Source of the DNA: PALSA-129 sp050014595
GTDB lineage: Bacteria; Acidobacteriota; Terriglobia; Bryobacterales; Bryobacteraceae
Direction of reading: 5' to 3'
Assembly: GCA_050014595.1 (NCBI GenBank)
Contig: JBEKDA010000029.1
Location: 1 to 64,000, forward strand
Length of the DNA: 64,000 nt
The notes beneath the pieces were generated by a model that saw nothing but the letters and a program-made list of their open reading frames with translations, searched no databases and was not told the DNA's origin. Made by a program: the position numbers and the translations under genes. Below are positions 38,508-47,558 of the stretch, in pieces (position 1 is the stretch's first letter; each line of letters opens with the position of its first letter).

Positions 38508-40925
38508 ATGATGGGTACCGCTGAGCGAGTCTGGCTGGAGGATGCGTTGATCTCGCTGGCGGAGCGGGCGGGCCGGGTGGACCATGCGGTCACGGAGACG
38601 GCGGAGGGGCTTCTGTTTCGGGCGATCCCGGCGGGGCTGGCGCTTGTGGCGGTAGGGGGATACGGCCGGCGCCAGCTCTTTCCGTATTCGGACGTGGACC
38701 TGCTGCTGTTGTGCGCGGGCGATCGGGTGGGCGCGGAGCAGCAACAGGCGATCTCGGAGTTTCTGCAACGCCTATGGGACGGCGGAATGCGGGTGAGCCA
38801 GCAGGTGCGGACGCCGGAGGAATGTCTGGAAGTCCACGACGGCAACGCGGCGCTGAATATCAGCCTGCTGGATCAGCGGTTCCTGACGGGGGACCGGGCG
38901 CTGTATGCGGAGTTGGGGCAGAAGTTTCCGCGGTTCGTGCACCATCACCGCGACGAGCTGATGCGGAACCTGGCGCGGCTGACGCGCGAGCGGCATGCCA
39001 AGTACGCCGGGACTTTCTACCATCTGGAGCCAAACGTCAAAGAAACGCCAGGCGGATTGCGGGACTATCAATTCGTCCGCTGGATGGAGCAACTGCGGGA
39101 AGCCGACGGGGCGCGGGTGGCGCAGCCGGAGGCGCCGGCGGAGTTGCAGCAGGCCTTCCGGTTTATGGCGCGGCTGCGGTGGTTTCTGCATCAGCAAGCG
39201 GGGCGGGACAACAACCGGCTGACGTTCGAGGCGCAGGACGCCATGGGCGAGAGCGACGCGGCGGCGTGGATGCGGGAGTACTACCGGCAGGCGCGGGCGG
39301 TTTACCGGGCAGCGGCGGGGAGGCTGGAGAATGCGGAAGCGCAATCGAGCGGGCTGTTGGCGCAATTCCGCGACTGGCGGTCGCGGCTTTCGAACGGGGA
39401 TTTCGCGGTGCATCGGGAGCGAGTATATTTCCGGTCGCAGCACGAGATGGAGCAGCGGCCGGAACTGGTGCTCGAAATGTTCGAGTTCGCGGGGCGGCAC
39501 GAGCTGAAGCCTTCGGCGGAAGCGGCGCAGCAGATGGAAGCGCGCCTGACCTTGCTGCGCGAATATTTTGAGGAGCCGCGGGCGCTCTGGGAAGCGTTGA
39601 AGCGGATCTTTTCGACCGAGCACGCGCCGGCGGCGGTGCGGTGGATGCACGAGACGGGCGTGTTGACGGCGCTGTTTCCGGAGCTGGAGGGGATGGAGTG
39701 CCTGGTGGTGCGGGACTTCTACCATCGCTACACGGTGGATGAGCATACGCTGGTGGCGCTCGCGAATCTGTGGAAGGCCGATGGAGGTTACGGGGACCTG
39801 CTGCGGGAAGTGGAGCAGCCGGCGCTGCTGCTATTGGCGCTGCTGTTCCACGATGCGGGCAAGGGGCGGCCGGGCGGCGCGGAAGCGGAAGAGGGCCACG
39901 TGGCGTGGTCCTTGCGCCTGGCGGACGCGGCGATGCGGCGGGTGAAGATGCCGGAGGCAGACCGGGAGACGGTGCGGTTCCTGATCGGCCACCACCTGGA
40001 GCTTTCGGCGGCGATGCGGGGGCGGGATCTGGCAGACCCGCGATCGATGGCAGAAGTGGCGCACCAGGTGGGAACGCTGGAACGGCTGAAGGCGCTGACA
40101 TTGGTGACTTATGCGGACATCAGCGCGGTGAACCCGGCGGCGATGACAGCCTGGCGGGCGGAGCAATTGTGGCGGCTGTACCTCAAGGTGCACCACGAGC
40201 TGACCCGCGAGCTGGAGACGGAGCGGATTGCGGGGGCGCCGGTGGAACTGCTGGAAGGCTTCCCGGTGCGGTACTTGCGGACGCACACGGAGGCGGAGAT
40301 TGCGGAGCACGTGGCGCTGGAAGGGCGGAGCCGTGGGCGCGGGATGGCGGTGAAGATCCGGCGGCGGGAATCGGCGTGGCAGTTGACGGCGATCGCGCAG
40401 GACCGGATGGGGCTGTTCGCATTGCTGGCGGGGACGCTGGCGGGATTCGGCATGAACATTCTGCGCGCGGAGGCTTTTTCCAACCGGCGGGGACTGGTGC
40501 TGGACACGTTGGTGTTTGAGGATCCGAACCGGACGCTGGAGTTGAATCCGACCGAAGTGGACCGGCTGCGGGCGACGGCGGAGCGGGCGCTGGCGGGGAA
40601 ACTGGACGTGCGGGATCTGCTGCGGAACCGGCCGAAGCCGAAGCCGCCGAGCCGCAAGCAGCGGGTGACGACGCGGGTGCGGTTCGACGGGGAAGTGGGG
40701 AGCACGGCGACGCTGGTGGAGATTGTGGCGGCGGACCGGCCGGGGCTGCTGTACGATCTGGCGTCGGCAATTTCGGCGCAGGGCGGGAATATCGAAGTGA
40801 TGCTGACGGACACGCGGGCGCACCAGGCGATCGACGTGTTCTACGTGACGGTTGGGGGAAGGAAGCTGACGGGGGAGCAGGAAGCAGCCATGGGTGAGGC
40901 GTTGCGGCGGGCGTGCGGGGAGTAG
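38508..40925 (+). CDS. glnD: [Protein-PII] uridylyltransferase / uridylyl-removing enzyme
   Basis: 805 residues, somewhat shorter than E. coli GlnD (890) but with every domain. The nucleotidyltransferase motif GGYGRRQLFPYSDVDLL starts at residue 50. The HD hydrolase domain has FHDAGKG (H448, D449), and two ACT domains follow at about 625-700 and 725-800 (QDRMGLFALLAGTLAGFG; ADRPGLLYDLASAI). It adds and removes UMP on PII depending on glutamine. It forms an operon with glnB. Start ATG 38508 or 38511. Confidence 0.95.
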   Translation: MMGTAERVWLEDALISLAERAGRVDHAVTETAEGLLFRAIPAGLALVAVGGYGRRQLFPYSDVDLLLLCAGDRVGAEQQQAISEFLQRLWDGGMRVSQQVRTPEECLEVHDGNAALNISLLDQRFLTGDRALYAELGQKFPRFVHHHRDELMRNLARLTRERHAKYAGTFYHLEPNVKETPGGLRDYQFVRWMEQLREADGARVAQPEAPAELQQAFRFMARLRWFLHQQAGRDNNRLTFEAQDAMGESDAAAWMREYYRQARAVYRAAAGRLENAEAQSSGLLAQFRDWRSRLSNGDFAVHRERVYFRSQHEMEQRPELVLEMFEFAGRHELKPSAEAAQQMEARLTLLREYFEEPRALWEALKRIFSTEHAPAAVRWMHETGVLTALFPELEGMECLVVRDFYHRYTVDEHTLVALANLWKADGGYGDLLREVEQPALLLLALLFHDAGKGRPGGAEAEEGHVAWSLRLADAAMRRVKMPEADRETVRFLIGHHLELSAAMRGRDLADPRSMAEVAHQVGTLERLKALTLVTYADISAVNPAAMTAWRAEQLWRLYLKVHHELTRELETERIAGAPVELLEGFPVRYLRTHTEAEIAEHVALEGRSRGRGMAVKIRRRESAWQLTAIAQDRMGLFALLAGTLAGFGMNILRAEAFSNRRGLVLDTLVFEDPNRTLELNPTEVDRLRATAERALAGKLDVRDLLRNRPKPKPPSRKQRVTTRVRFDGEVGSTATLVEIVAADRPGLLYDLASAISAQGGNIEVMLTDTRAHQAIDVFYVTVGGRKLTGEQEAAMGEALRRACGE

Positions 40926-40957
40926 CAGGGCCGCACGCCACGCCACGCACCACGGGG

Positions 40958-41416
40958 TTACTGGAACTTGCCGAAGCTGAAGCGAGAGCCGGCACCGGCC
41001 ATGAGGGTGGGTGGAGTCCGGTGGGCGCGAACCGAAGCCGCCGGACGCTGCTCGGCGGGTTGGGCGATGGTCCGGAATTCGTGCTGTGTCATCTGAATAG
41101 CGGCGCACGTGCCGGAGGTGCGCATGATGCGGCCGGAAACCATCAGTTGGAGGGGGGCGATGTTGTGCAGCAGCACCGGCCAGGCGATGGAGAGTTCGAC
41201 GTTGAGGCCGGGCGGCAGGGGGCGGCCGGCATCGAAGAGGATGCCACCGCTCGACAGATCGACGCTGGTGCCGGATCCACTGTCGAGAAGGCGCTGGCGG
41301 CGGATCAGTTTCCAGCGCAGCTCCAACTTCAGATCATAGCGGCGATCGACGCGACGATCGCCCGCGATTCCTTCCATTGCTTTGAGTTGTTCGTCCCAGC
41401 CGTTGGTCGATTCCAT
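40958..41416 (-). CDS. PilZ-domain protein
   Basis: 152 residues from ATG 41416, which has AAGGAG 6 nt upstream. The PilZ c-di-GMP-binding pattern is visible: RRVDRRYDLKLELRW (RxxxR) and TSVDLSSGGILFDAG (DxSxxG). The single domain has a short disordered tail ending FSFGKFQ. It probably reads c-di-GMP; target unknown. It is divergent from the M16 pair. Confidence 0.82.
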   Translation of the reverse strand: MESTNGWDEQLKAMEGIAGDRRVDRRYDLKLELRWKLIRRQRLLDSGSGTSVDLSSGGILFDAGRPLPPGLNVELSIAWPVLLHNIAPLQLMVSGRIMRTSGTCAAIQMTQHEFRTIAQPAEQRPAASVRAHRTPPTLMAGAGSRFSFGKFQ

Positions 41417-41596
41417 TCGGTCTCCTTGTTTCTCTAAAGAAAGTCCATTATGGAAGAGAGGCACACACAAGGCCAGTCATGCCGGTACCTTAGGAGTACT
41501 TGCGGTGCTAAGGGAACGCCTGAAGGGCCATCCCGGTGGTGGCTAAAGAGATAGGTCCTGCTATTCTCTATAGAAGTGGAGGAGTGCGGAAAAACC

Positions 41597-43114
41597 GTGA
41601 GAGTGACTGGTTTGGGCGTCCTGTTGTGTTTGGGAGCTGCGTGGCTTCCGGCGCAGAATCTGAGTGAATTCGAAAAGCAGGTGACTGAGTTCACGCTGCC
41701 GAACGGACTGCACTTCATTCTGGTGGAGCGCCACGATGCGGCGGTGATCGCGTTTCACACGTATGTGAAAGCGGGGCCGGTGGACGATCCGGCGGGGCAG
41801 ACTGGATTGGCGAACCTGGTCGCGCGCATGATGGTGAAGGGCACCGAGACGCTGGGGACGCGAGGATGGGAAGGGGAAAAGAGGGCACTAGAGGCAGCGG
41901 AACAGGCATACGGGCGGTTGCAGGCGGAGCGCAATAAGGGTTTGATGGCGGACGCCGGCAAGGCCGGAGTGCTGGACACGCAATGGCGGATGGCGCTCCA
42001 AGCGGCGCAATCGTGGGCGGACCCGAATGCGTATACGCGAGCGATTCAGGACAACGGAGGGACGGATCTGAGCCTGAAGGCGCTGCCGGACGCGACGGAG
42101 TACAGCTACACGCTGCCCTCGAACAAGGCGGAGTTGTGGTTTCTGCTGGAATCGCAGCGGCTGGTGCACCCGGTCTTCCGGGAATTCTATAAAGAGCGCG
42201 GCCTGGTATTGGAAGGGCACCGGGCGAATGTGGAAGGGAAGGCGCTGCCGCGGGTGGAAGCGGCGCTATTGGCGACGGCATTCGAGGCGCATCCGTATCG
42301 CAATCCGCCAGATGGATGGCCGAGCGACGTGGCGAACCTGGGAGTGGCGGAGGCGCAGGCTTTCTTCGCGAAATACTATGTGCCGGCGAACATGGTAATC
42401 GCGATTGTCGGCGATATGTATCCGTCGGGCGCGAGGCTGCTGGCGGACAAGTACTTTGGCGAGATTCCGGCTCGGCCGGCGCCGCCGAGGCTGCACACGG
42501 AGGAACCGCCGCAGTTCGGAACGAAATCGGCGGTGGTGGGGGCATTGCCGCAAGGGCTGATGGCGATCGGCTACAAGAGGCCGGGTGAGCGCAGCCGGGA
42601 CGACGCGGTTTTGGACGTGATTCAAAGGCTGCTGTCGGGGCGGACGGGGATTCTGCAAGGGGAGTTGGTGGAGAAGGGAATCGCGCAGTTCGCGACGGCG
42701 CAGGCGACTTTTCCGGCTGGGCGTGACCCCAACCTGTTCCTGTTCCTGCTGTCACCCGCGCCGGGGCACACGCTCGACGATGTGCAGAATGTGTTGAACG
42801 GAGTGCTGGGGCAGTTGCAAAACAGGCAGGTGAATGGGGAGCTGTTGGCGCGGGCGAAGGCGCAAATCCGGGTGGGCGCGTTGCAGCGGCTGGCGAACAA
42901 CGCGGACCTGGCGGCGCTGCTGCCGGCTTACTATGCGGGATACGGAGACTGGCGGAGCCTGTTTCGGGACTTGGACGATTCGAGCAAAGTGACGGCGGAG
43001 GCGGTCGAGCGAGTGGCGATTAAATACTTCACGCCGGAGAATCGCACGGTGGTCTACCTGGCGACGGAGAGTCGCGGCGAAGCGCTGCCGGGCAGGACGG
43101 GAGGCCAACAATGA
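41597..43114 (+). CDS. M16 peptidase-like protein lacking the zinc motif, first of a pair
   Basis: 505 residues from GTG 41597 (GGAGGAG 12 nt before it) with a signal peptide ending in WLPAQ. The M16 fold is clear (VTEFTLPNGLHFILVERHDA, later MVIAIVGDMYPSGARLLADKYFGEIP). The region where active M16 enzymes have HXXEH reads GQTGLANLVARMMVKGT here; no His pair is present. It therefore should not be a metalloprotease by itself. It overlaps the next gene by 4 bp. GTG 41576 is an alternative start. Confidence 0.85.
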   Translation: MRVTGLGVLLCLGAAWLPAQNLSEFEKQVTEFTLPNGLHFILVERHDAAVIAFHTYVKAGPVDDPAGQTGLANLVARMMVKGTETLGTRGWEGEKRALEAAEQAYGRLQAERNKGLMADAGKAGVLDTQWRMALQAAQSWADPNAYTRAIQDNGGTDLSLKALPDATEYSYTLPSNKAELWFLLESQRLVHPVFREFYKERGLVLEGHRANVEGKALPRVEAALLATAFEAHPYRNPPDGWPSDVANLGVAEAQAFFAKYYVPANMVIAIVGDMYPSGARLLADKYFGEIPARPAPPRLHTEEPPQFGTKSAVVGALPQGLMAIGYKRPGERSRDDAVLDVIQRLLSGRTGILQGELVEKGIAQFATAQATFPAGRDPNLFLFLLSPAPGHTLDDVQNVLNGVLGQLQNRQVNGELLARAKAQIRVGALQRLANNADLAALLPAYYAGYGDWRSLFRDLDDSSKVTAEAVERVAIKYFTPENRTVVYLATESRGEALPGRTGGQQ

Positions 43115-45273
43115 AGAAAGCCGTGGCCGGGCTGGCAATCGCGGTGATGGCGATGGCGCAGATTGTACCGCCGCCTGCGACGGCGCCGGCGCGGAAGGCG
43201 GCTGGGCCAGTCTCCAAAGCGGCTGCGCCCAAGCCGGTTGCGGCGGCTACGGCGTCGTACAAGGATTTGAAATATCCGCCGGTGAAGCCGATCGTCACGC
43301 CGCCGATGGAGCCGCTGACGCTGGACAACGGGATGCGGGTTTTCGTGGTGGAGGACCACGACGCGGCGCTGATCAACGGGGTGGCGGTGGTGCGGACGGG
43401 GAACCTTTTCGATCCCAAGGACCGAGTGGGGCTGGCGGTTTTGACGGGGCAGGTGATGCGGACGGGCGGCACGCGGACGCGGACGGCGGATCAATTGACT
43501 TTGCTGCTGGAGAACATGGCCGCGACGCTGAACTCGGGTATTGGAGAGAGTTCGGGGACGGTTTCGTTTTCGGGCCTCGAGGAGACCGCGGATGCGCTGC
43601 TGGGGGCGTTCAAGGAAGTCCTGACGGAGCCGGAGTTCCGCCAGGACAAGGTGGAACAGGCCAGGCAGCAGTTGCGCGCGACCCTGGTGCGAGGGAACGA
43701 GGACGCGGCGTTGGTTCTGCGGCGGGAGTTTACGAACACGGTTTACGGCAAGGACACGCCGTACGGGTGGCCGCTGGAATTTGCGGGCGTGGACCGGATC
43801 ACGCGCGGCGACCTGCAGAGCTTTTACAAGCGCTACTACTTTCCGAAGAACACGATGGTGGCGGTGTGGGGCGATTTCGACGCGGCGCAGATGAAAGCCA
43901 AGATCGAAAAACTGTTTGCCGACTGGACGGCGGAGCAAGCGCCGGTTGCGGATTTCCCGAAAGTGAGCAGCGTGGCGGCGGGGACGTTCCTGGTGAAGAA
44001 GAGCGAGCCGACGCTGACGCAATTCATGATGGGAGCGCTGGGCGGGGATTACCGGGACCGGGATTTCGCGGCGCTGGAAGTGATGGCGGAGGTGCTGGGG
44101 GGCGGAGCGACGAGCCGGCTGGCGCGACGGCTTAGACAGGAGACCGGCGGAACGGCCTCGGCGAACTGGGCGGCGAATTTCGACCATCCGGGGCTGTTTC
44201 AGATTTCGGGCAGCGTGCCGACGTCCCAGACGGTGAAGGCGCTGCGGGCGGCGCGGGCGGAGACGGCGGGCATGCGGTCGGCGGAAGTGAGCGAAGAGGA
44301 GTTGAAGGCGGCGAAGGATCGGGTACTCGACCGGCTGGTGTACGCGTTCGACACCAAGGCGAAAGCCATCGAGCGGCTGATGATGTATGAATACTTCGGG
44401 TATCCGCGGGATTTCACGCAGCAATACCAGCGGGCGCTGGAGGGGGTGACGCGGGCGGACGTGCTGCGGGTGGCGAAGGAGCGCGTGGATCCGGACAAGT
44501 GGACGCTGGTGGTGGTGGGGAACCCGATCACGTTCGATGAGCCGCTGGACCGGCTGGGCGCGCCGGTGACGCCGATCGATCTGACGATGGTTGTGCCGAA
44601 ACCGGCGGCGGCGTTGGCGGACGAAGCGAACCGGCAGCGCGGCAAGGATCTTCTGGAGCGGGCGCAGGCGGCGGCGGGCGGCGCCGAAAAACTGGCTGCG
44701 GTAAAGGACTATACGTTGGAAGCGAGCTTCCAATTCGACGCCGGCGCGGGCGGGATCGAGGTGACGGAGACAGACCGATGGATGGCGCCGAGCCATTTCC
44801 GGCAGGACAGCGTGATGCCGTCGGGCAAGATCTCGGCGTATATCGACGGCGACAGCGGATGGATCGCGACGCCGCAGGGACCGGGGGCGCTGGCGGGTAC
44901 GCAATTGAAACAAGTGCAGGGCGACGAGTTCCGGGCGTTCTTTCCGATGCTGCTGAGCGACCGGACGGTGGGGCGGGCGGTGAAGGCGGTGGACGACCGC
45001 ACGGTGGAGATCAGCGACAAGAGCGGGCAGGTGGTGCGGCTGGTGATGGACCCGCATACGGGGCTGCCGCAGAGCGCGCTGTACGACACGGCGACGGCCA
45101 CGGGAGCGATTGCCGTGACAGAGACATACTCGGACTACCGCGAGGTAGGAGGGCTGAAGCTGCCGTTCCATATCTCGGTTACGGCGGGAGGGCGGAACTA
45201 CGCGGAGGTCGCGGTGAAGAGCTTCCAGGCGAATACGGGGCTCCAGGTGAAAGACCTGGAAAAGCAGCCATGA
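43111..45273 (+). CDS. M16 peptidase-like protein lacking the zinc motif, fused to a C-terminal lipoprotein-like domain
   Basis: 720 residues. A signal peptide (MKKAVAGLAIAVMAMAQ) precedes an Ala/Pro-rich linker. The M16 domain pair covers about 65-490 (LDNGMRVFVVEDHDA, MVAVWGDFDAAQM, MMGALGGDYRDRDFAAL). At the HXXEH place the protein reads DRVGLAVLTGQVMRTGGT, again without zinc ligands. Residues 510-720 are an additional beta-rich domain resembling outer-membrane lipoprotein-sorting folds (YTLEASFQFDAG, VVRLVMDPHTGLPQSALY). It overlaps both neighbours by 4 bp. Confidence 0.85.
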   Translation: MKKAVAGLAIAVMAMAQIVPPPATAPARKAAGPVSKAAAPKPVAAATASYKDLKYPPVKPIVTPPMEPLTLDNGMRVFVVEDHDAALINGVAVVRTGNLFDPKDRVGLAVLTGQVMRTGGTRTRTADQLTLLLENMAATLNSGIGESSGTVSFSGLEETADALLGAFKEVLTEPEFRQDKVEQARQQLRATLVRGNEDAALVLRREFTNTVYGKDTPYGWPLEFAGVDRITRGDLQSFYKRYYFPKNTMVAVWGDFDAAQMKAKIEKLFADWTAEQAPVADFPKVSSVAAGTFLVKKSEPTLTQFMMGALGGDYRDRDFAALEVMAEVLGGGATSRLARRLRQETGGTASANWAANFDHPGLFQISGSVPTSQTVKALRAARAETAGMRSAEVSEEELKAAKDRVLDRLVYAFDTKAKAIERLMMYEYFGYPRDFTQQYQRALEGVTRADVLRVAKERVDPDKWTLVVVGNPITFDEPLDRLGAPVTPIDLTMVVPKPAAALADEANRQRGKDLLERAQAAAGGAEKLAAVKDYTLEASFQFDAGAGGIEVTETDRWMAPSHFRQDSVMPSGKISAYIDGDSGWIATPQGPGALAGTQLKQVQGDEFRAFFPMLLSDRTVGRAVKAVDDRTVEISDKSGQVVRLVMDPHTGLPQSALYDTATATGAIAVTETYSDYREVGGLKLPFHISVTAGGRNYAEVAVKSFQANTGLQVKDLEKQP

Positions 45274-46181
45274 CTAGTTCTCTGACCGGCTGGTTTGGTG
45301 CGTTTGCGCAATCCATCGCTCACGATACGAGCCGCGACCGTGAGGAAGCGGTGCCCGTCCCGCGAATCTTTCCTCGCGGTCAGGCAACTAAGGGTGCGCG
45401 ATGGCTGGCGGGGTGGCTGGCTCTGTCGGCGGCCCTGTCGGCGGCGGAGACTCCCGCCGAACGCGGCAAGCGGGTGGTGTACGAGGGTCTGGCGGCGCTG
45501 GGCGGGGATGCGTTCGCGCACATGAACGACCGGGTGGAATCAGGGCGGGCGTATAGCTTCTACCGGTCGCAGATCAGCGGGCTGTCGGTGGCGAAGATCT
45601 ACACGCGGTACGCGGCGCCGACGCCAGGAGCGCCGGCGGTGCGGGAGCGGGAAGCGTTCGGCCTGCACGAAGACAGCGCGGTGCTGCTGACGGAGACAGG
45701 GGCGTGGGAGGTCACGTTCCGCGGGGCGCGGCCGTTCGACGACAAGCGCTACGCGACCTACCAGGACAGCACGCTGCGGAACATCCTCTACATTCTGCGG
45801 CAGCGCTTGAACGAGCCGGGGATGGAGTTTTATTGGCGCGGGGCGGATTTTTTCGAGAACCGGCCGGTGGAGATTGTGGACATCACGGACTCACGCAACG
45901 CGACCGTGACGGTGTATTTCGACCAGTTGAACAAGCTGCCGGTGCGGCAAACGTTCCGGCGGCGCAACGAAGAGTTCAGAGACTTCGACACGGAAGTGAC
46001 CATGTTCGGGCTGTACCGGGACGTGGGCGGCGGGGTAAAGTGGCCCTGCAACATCCGGCGCGAGCGGAACGGGGAGAAGATCTTCGAGATGTTCTCCGAC
46101 GACGTGCGCATCAACCGGAATCTGAAAGACAATTTGTTCGAGTTGCCGGGAAATATCAAAGTGCTGCCGAAGGGGAAGTAG
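45270..46181 (+). CDS. Secreted protein linked to the M16 pair
   Basis: 303 residues if ATG 45270 is used, which overlaps the M16 stop by 4 bp. The signal-peptide-like segment (ARWLAGWLALSAALSAAETP) begins only at about residue 42. The 40 residues before it come partly from a dispersed repeat (45318-45352), and GTG 45351 would give a normal signal peptide. The mature part (FYRSQISGLSVAKIYTRY, VEIVDITDSRNATVTVYFDQ, LPVRQTFRRR) looks like the LolA-like/lipoprotein-sorting fold, as in the C-terminal domain of the preceding gene. Function unknown. Confidence 0.7.
   Translation: MTSSLTGWFGAFAQSIAHDTSRDREEAVPVPRIFPRGQATKGARWLAGWLALSAALSAAETPAERGKRVVYEGLAALGGDAFAHMNDRVESGRAYSFYRSQISGLSVAKIYTRYAAPTPGAPAVREREAFGLHEDSAVLLTETGAWEVTFRGARPFDDKRYATYQDSTLRNILYILRQRLNEPGMEFYWRGADFFENRPVEIVDITDSRNATVTVYFDQLNKLPVRQTFRRRNEEFRDFDTEVTMFGLYRDVGGGVKWPCNIRRERNGEKIFEMFSDDVRINRNLKDNLFELPGNIKVLPKGK
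45318..45352 (+). repeat. Stop-codon-associated repeat, copy 3
   Basis: GAGCCGCGACCGTGAGGAAGC with flanking GCTCACGATAC resembles the copies at 33136 and 58476 in the same orientation relative to the upstream gene. It lies 45 bp after the M16 stop, inside the 5' part of the next gene. Confidence 0.6.
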
Positions 46182-46185
46182 GGTG

Positions 46186-46253
46186 GGGCGTGCTTAGTAC
46201 ACCATTTCTTAAATACAGTATCGTATTTATGAAACGGTGCGCTTAGCTTGCCC
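46186..46253. repeat. 68-bp imperfect hairpin after a stop codon
   Basis: The arms pair as GGGCGTGCTTAGTACACC with GGTGCGCTTAGCTTGCCC (outer part) and CATTTCTTAAATAC with GTATTTATGAAACG (inner part) around AGTATC. It starts 5 bp after the TAG at 46179-46181. It could stabilise the operon mRNA or be a MITE; no other copy is in the window. Confidence 0.6.
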
Positions 46254-46343
46254 ATCCAGCACCGGACCAAGGGGCAGGTGTTTATCGCCGGATTGTCGAA
46301 ATTCTCCTTGTAGTTGAATTGAGTACCAGCGGGTCTTTGAAGT

Positions 46344-47550
46344 GTGACGCAAATCAACCGGCTCACTTCGGTGGCGCTTCTGGCGGCGTTGACCTCTGCC
46401 TCGCCACCTACCGCCGCAGCGAATGGCGCAGCCGTTTCACGGCTTGCCTATGCGACATTCTTGCGCGGAAACTTCGGTGTCCTTACCATCTTCGGATTGA
46501 CTATCCTCCCTCGGGCCGTGGCGGACAGCGCTGGGAATACGTACGTCGCGGACACCCTCTTCAGCGAGTTTGAATTACCAAACACGAACAACACGCAGTT
46601 TACGTGGGACCCGTTCGTCATGAACTCGGCCCGGCCTCTCTCTCGGCCGACGGCTCCGGTCTGGTACACATCGCTGGAGAAGCACTCGCGCCGCTGGGCA
46701 ACTCGTTCGTGGCCACGCCCGGTGCGATATCGACAGGTGGCGACGCTGACGACACGTTCCTTGCCCGCGTTGATTTCTCCGTGCGGGAGGAATTCGCACA
46801 GGCCTGTATGGTAAACGCCGCCAGCTTTGACGACGAGGATGTATCCGTTGCGCCGGGCGAGATTTTCTCACTGTTTGGCACTGGACTGGGCGCCGTGGGT
46901 GGCTTGGCTGCACAGCCCGATGGTAACGGGATATACCCACGCCAACTGGGCGGGACGCGTATCCTTGTTGGCAATACCCAACTTCCGCTGTTGTATGTGA
47001 GCGACAGCCAGGTGAATGCGGTTGTGCCATACAGCCTCAGCACCGGACCTATAGCTCCCGGAACCAATCTGACCATTCAAAGCGGCTCGTTTAGCGCATC
47101 CTACGCTATCCAAAACATCTGGCCTGCATGGCCTGGCATCTTCACTCAAGGCGGGGTTGGCTCCTATCAGCACTGAATCAGGACGGCTCCATCAACTCAC
47201 CCGGTAACCCGGCAGCCGTGGGCTCTGTGGTCAGTTTCTTCGCAACTGGTCTTGGACAACTGAACCCGTCATTGCCGGATGATGCCATGACTCCACTTTC
47301 GCCCCCCTGGCCCGGGCTCACGGAGAGCTTTGGGGCTTACATGCAAGCCGCAAATCCCAACGGCTCCTCAGGTATGGAGGTGCTGTATGCGGGCCCTGCG
47401 CCCGGCATGCCCCCAGGAGGCTATCAAGTCAACGCGCGTGTGCCGGATGGCGCTGTTTCCGGACAGGGCCAGATTCGATTCATGATGGGCGCGTGCCCTG
47501 GATGTATGGTGAGTTCCGCTGGACCATATGTGTGGATTCAGGGACATTGA
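46344..47550 (+). pseudogene. Frameshifted secreted protein with Solibacter-type C-terminal domain
   Basis: Three consecutive frames reconstruct one protein. Frame one (46344 to about 46635) gives a signal peptide and the start of a beta-propeller (SAGNTYVADTLF). Frame two (about 46635-47160) gives DGSGLVHIAGEALAPLG, VNAASFDDEDVSVAPGEIFSLFG and LLYVSDSQVNAVVPYSL. Frame three (about 47160-47550) gives PAAVGSVVSFFATGLGQL and GYQVNARVPDGAVSG. The domain is the TIGR03437 (Solibacter) C-terminal domain, recalled from family knowledge. The propeller is mostly missing, so the gene has both a deletion and at least two frameshifts. Confidence 0.85.
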
Positions 47551-47558
47551 AGGTGGGG

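Noticed and set aside
41417..41596. Possible c-di-GMP riboswitch between the PilZ and M16 genes
   Set aside because: The interval has GGTACC and AAGGGAACGCC-like stretches, but I could not find the conserved core or stems of GEMM-I or GEMM-II.
43054..45171. 705-codon open frame on the minus strand
   Set aside because: Shadow of the second M16 gene; Arg/His/Pro-rich and without domains.
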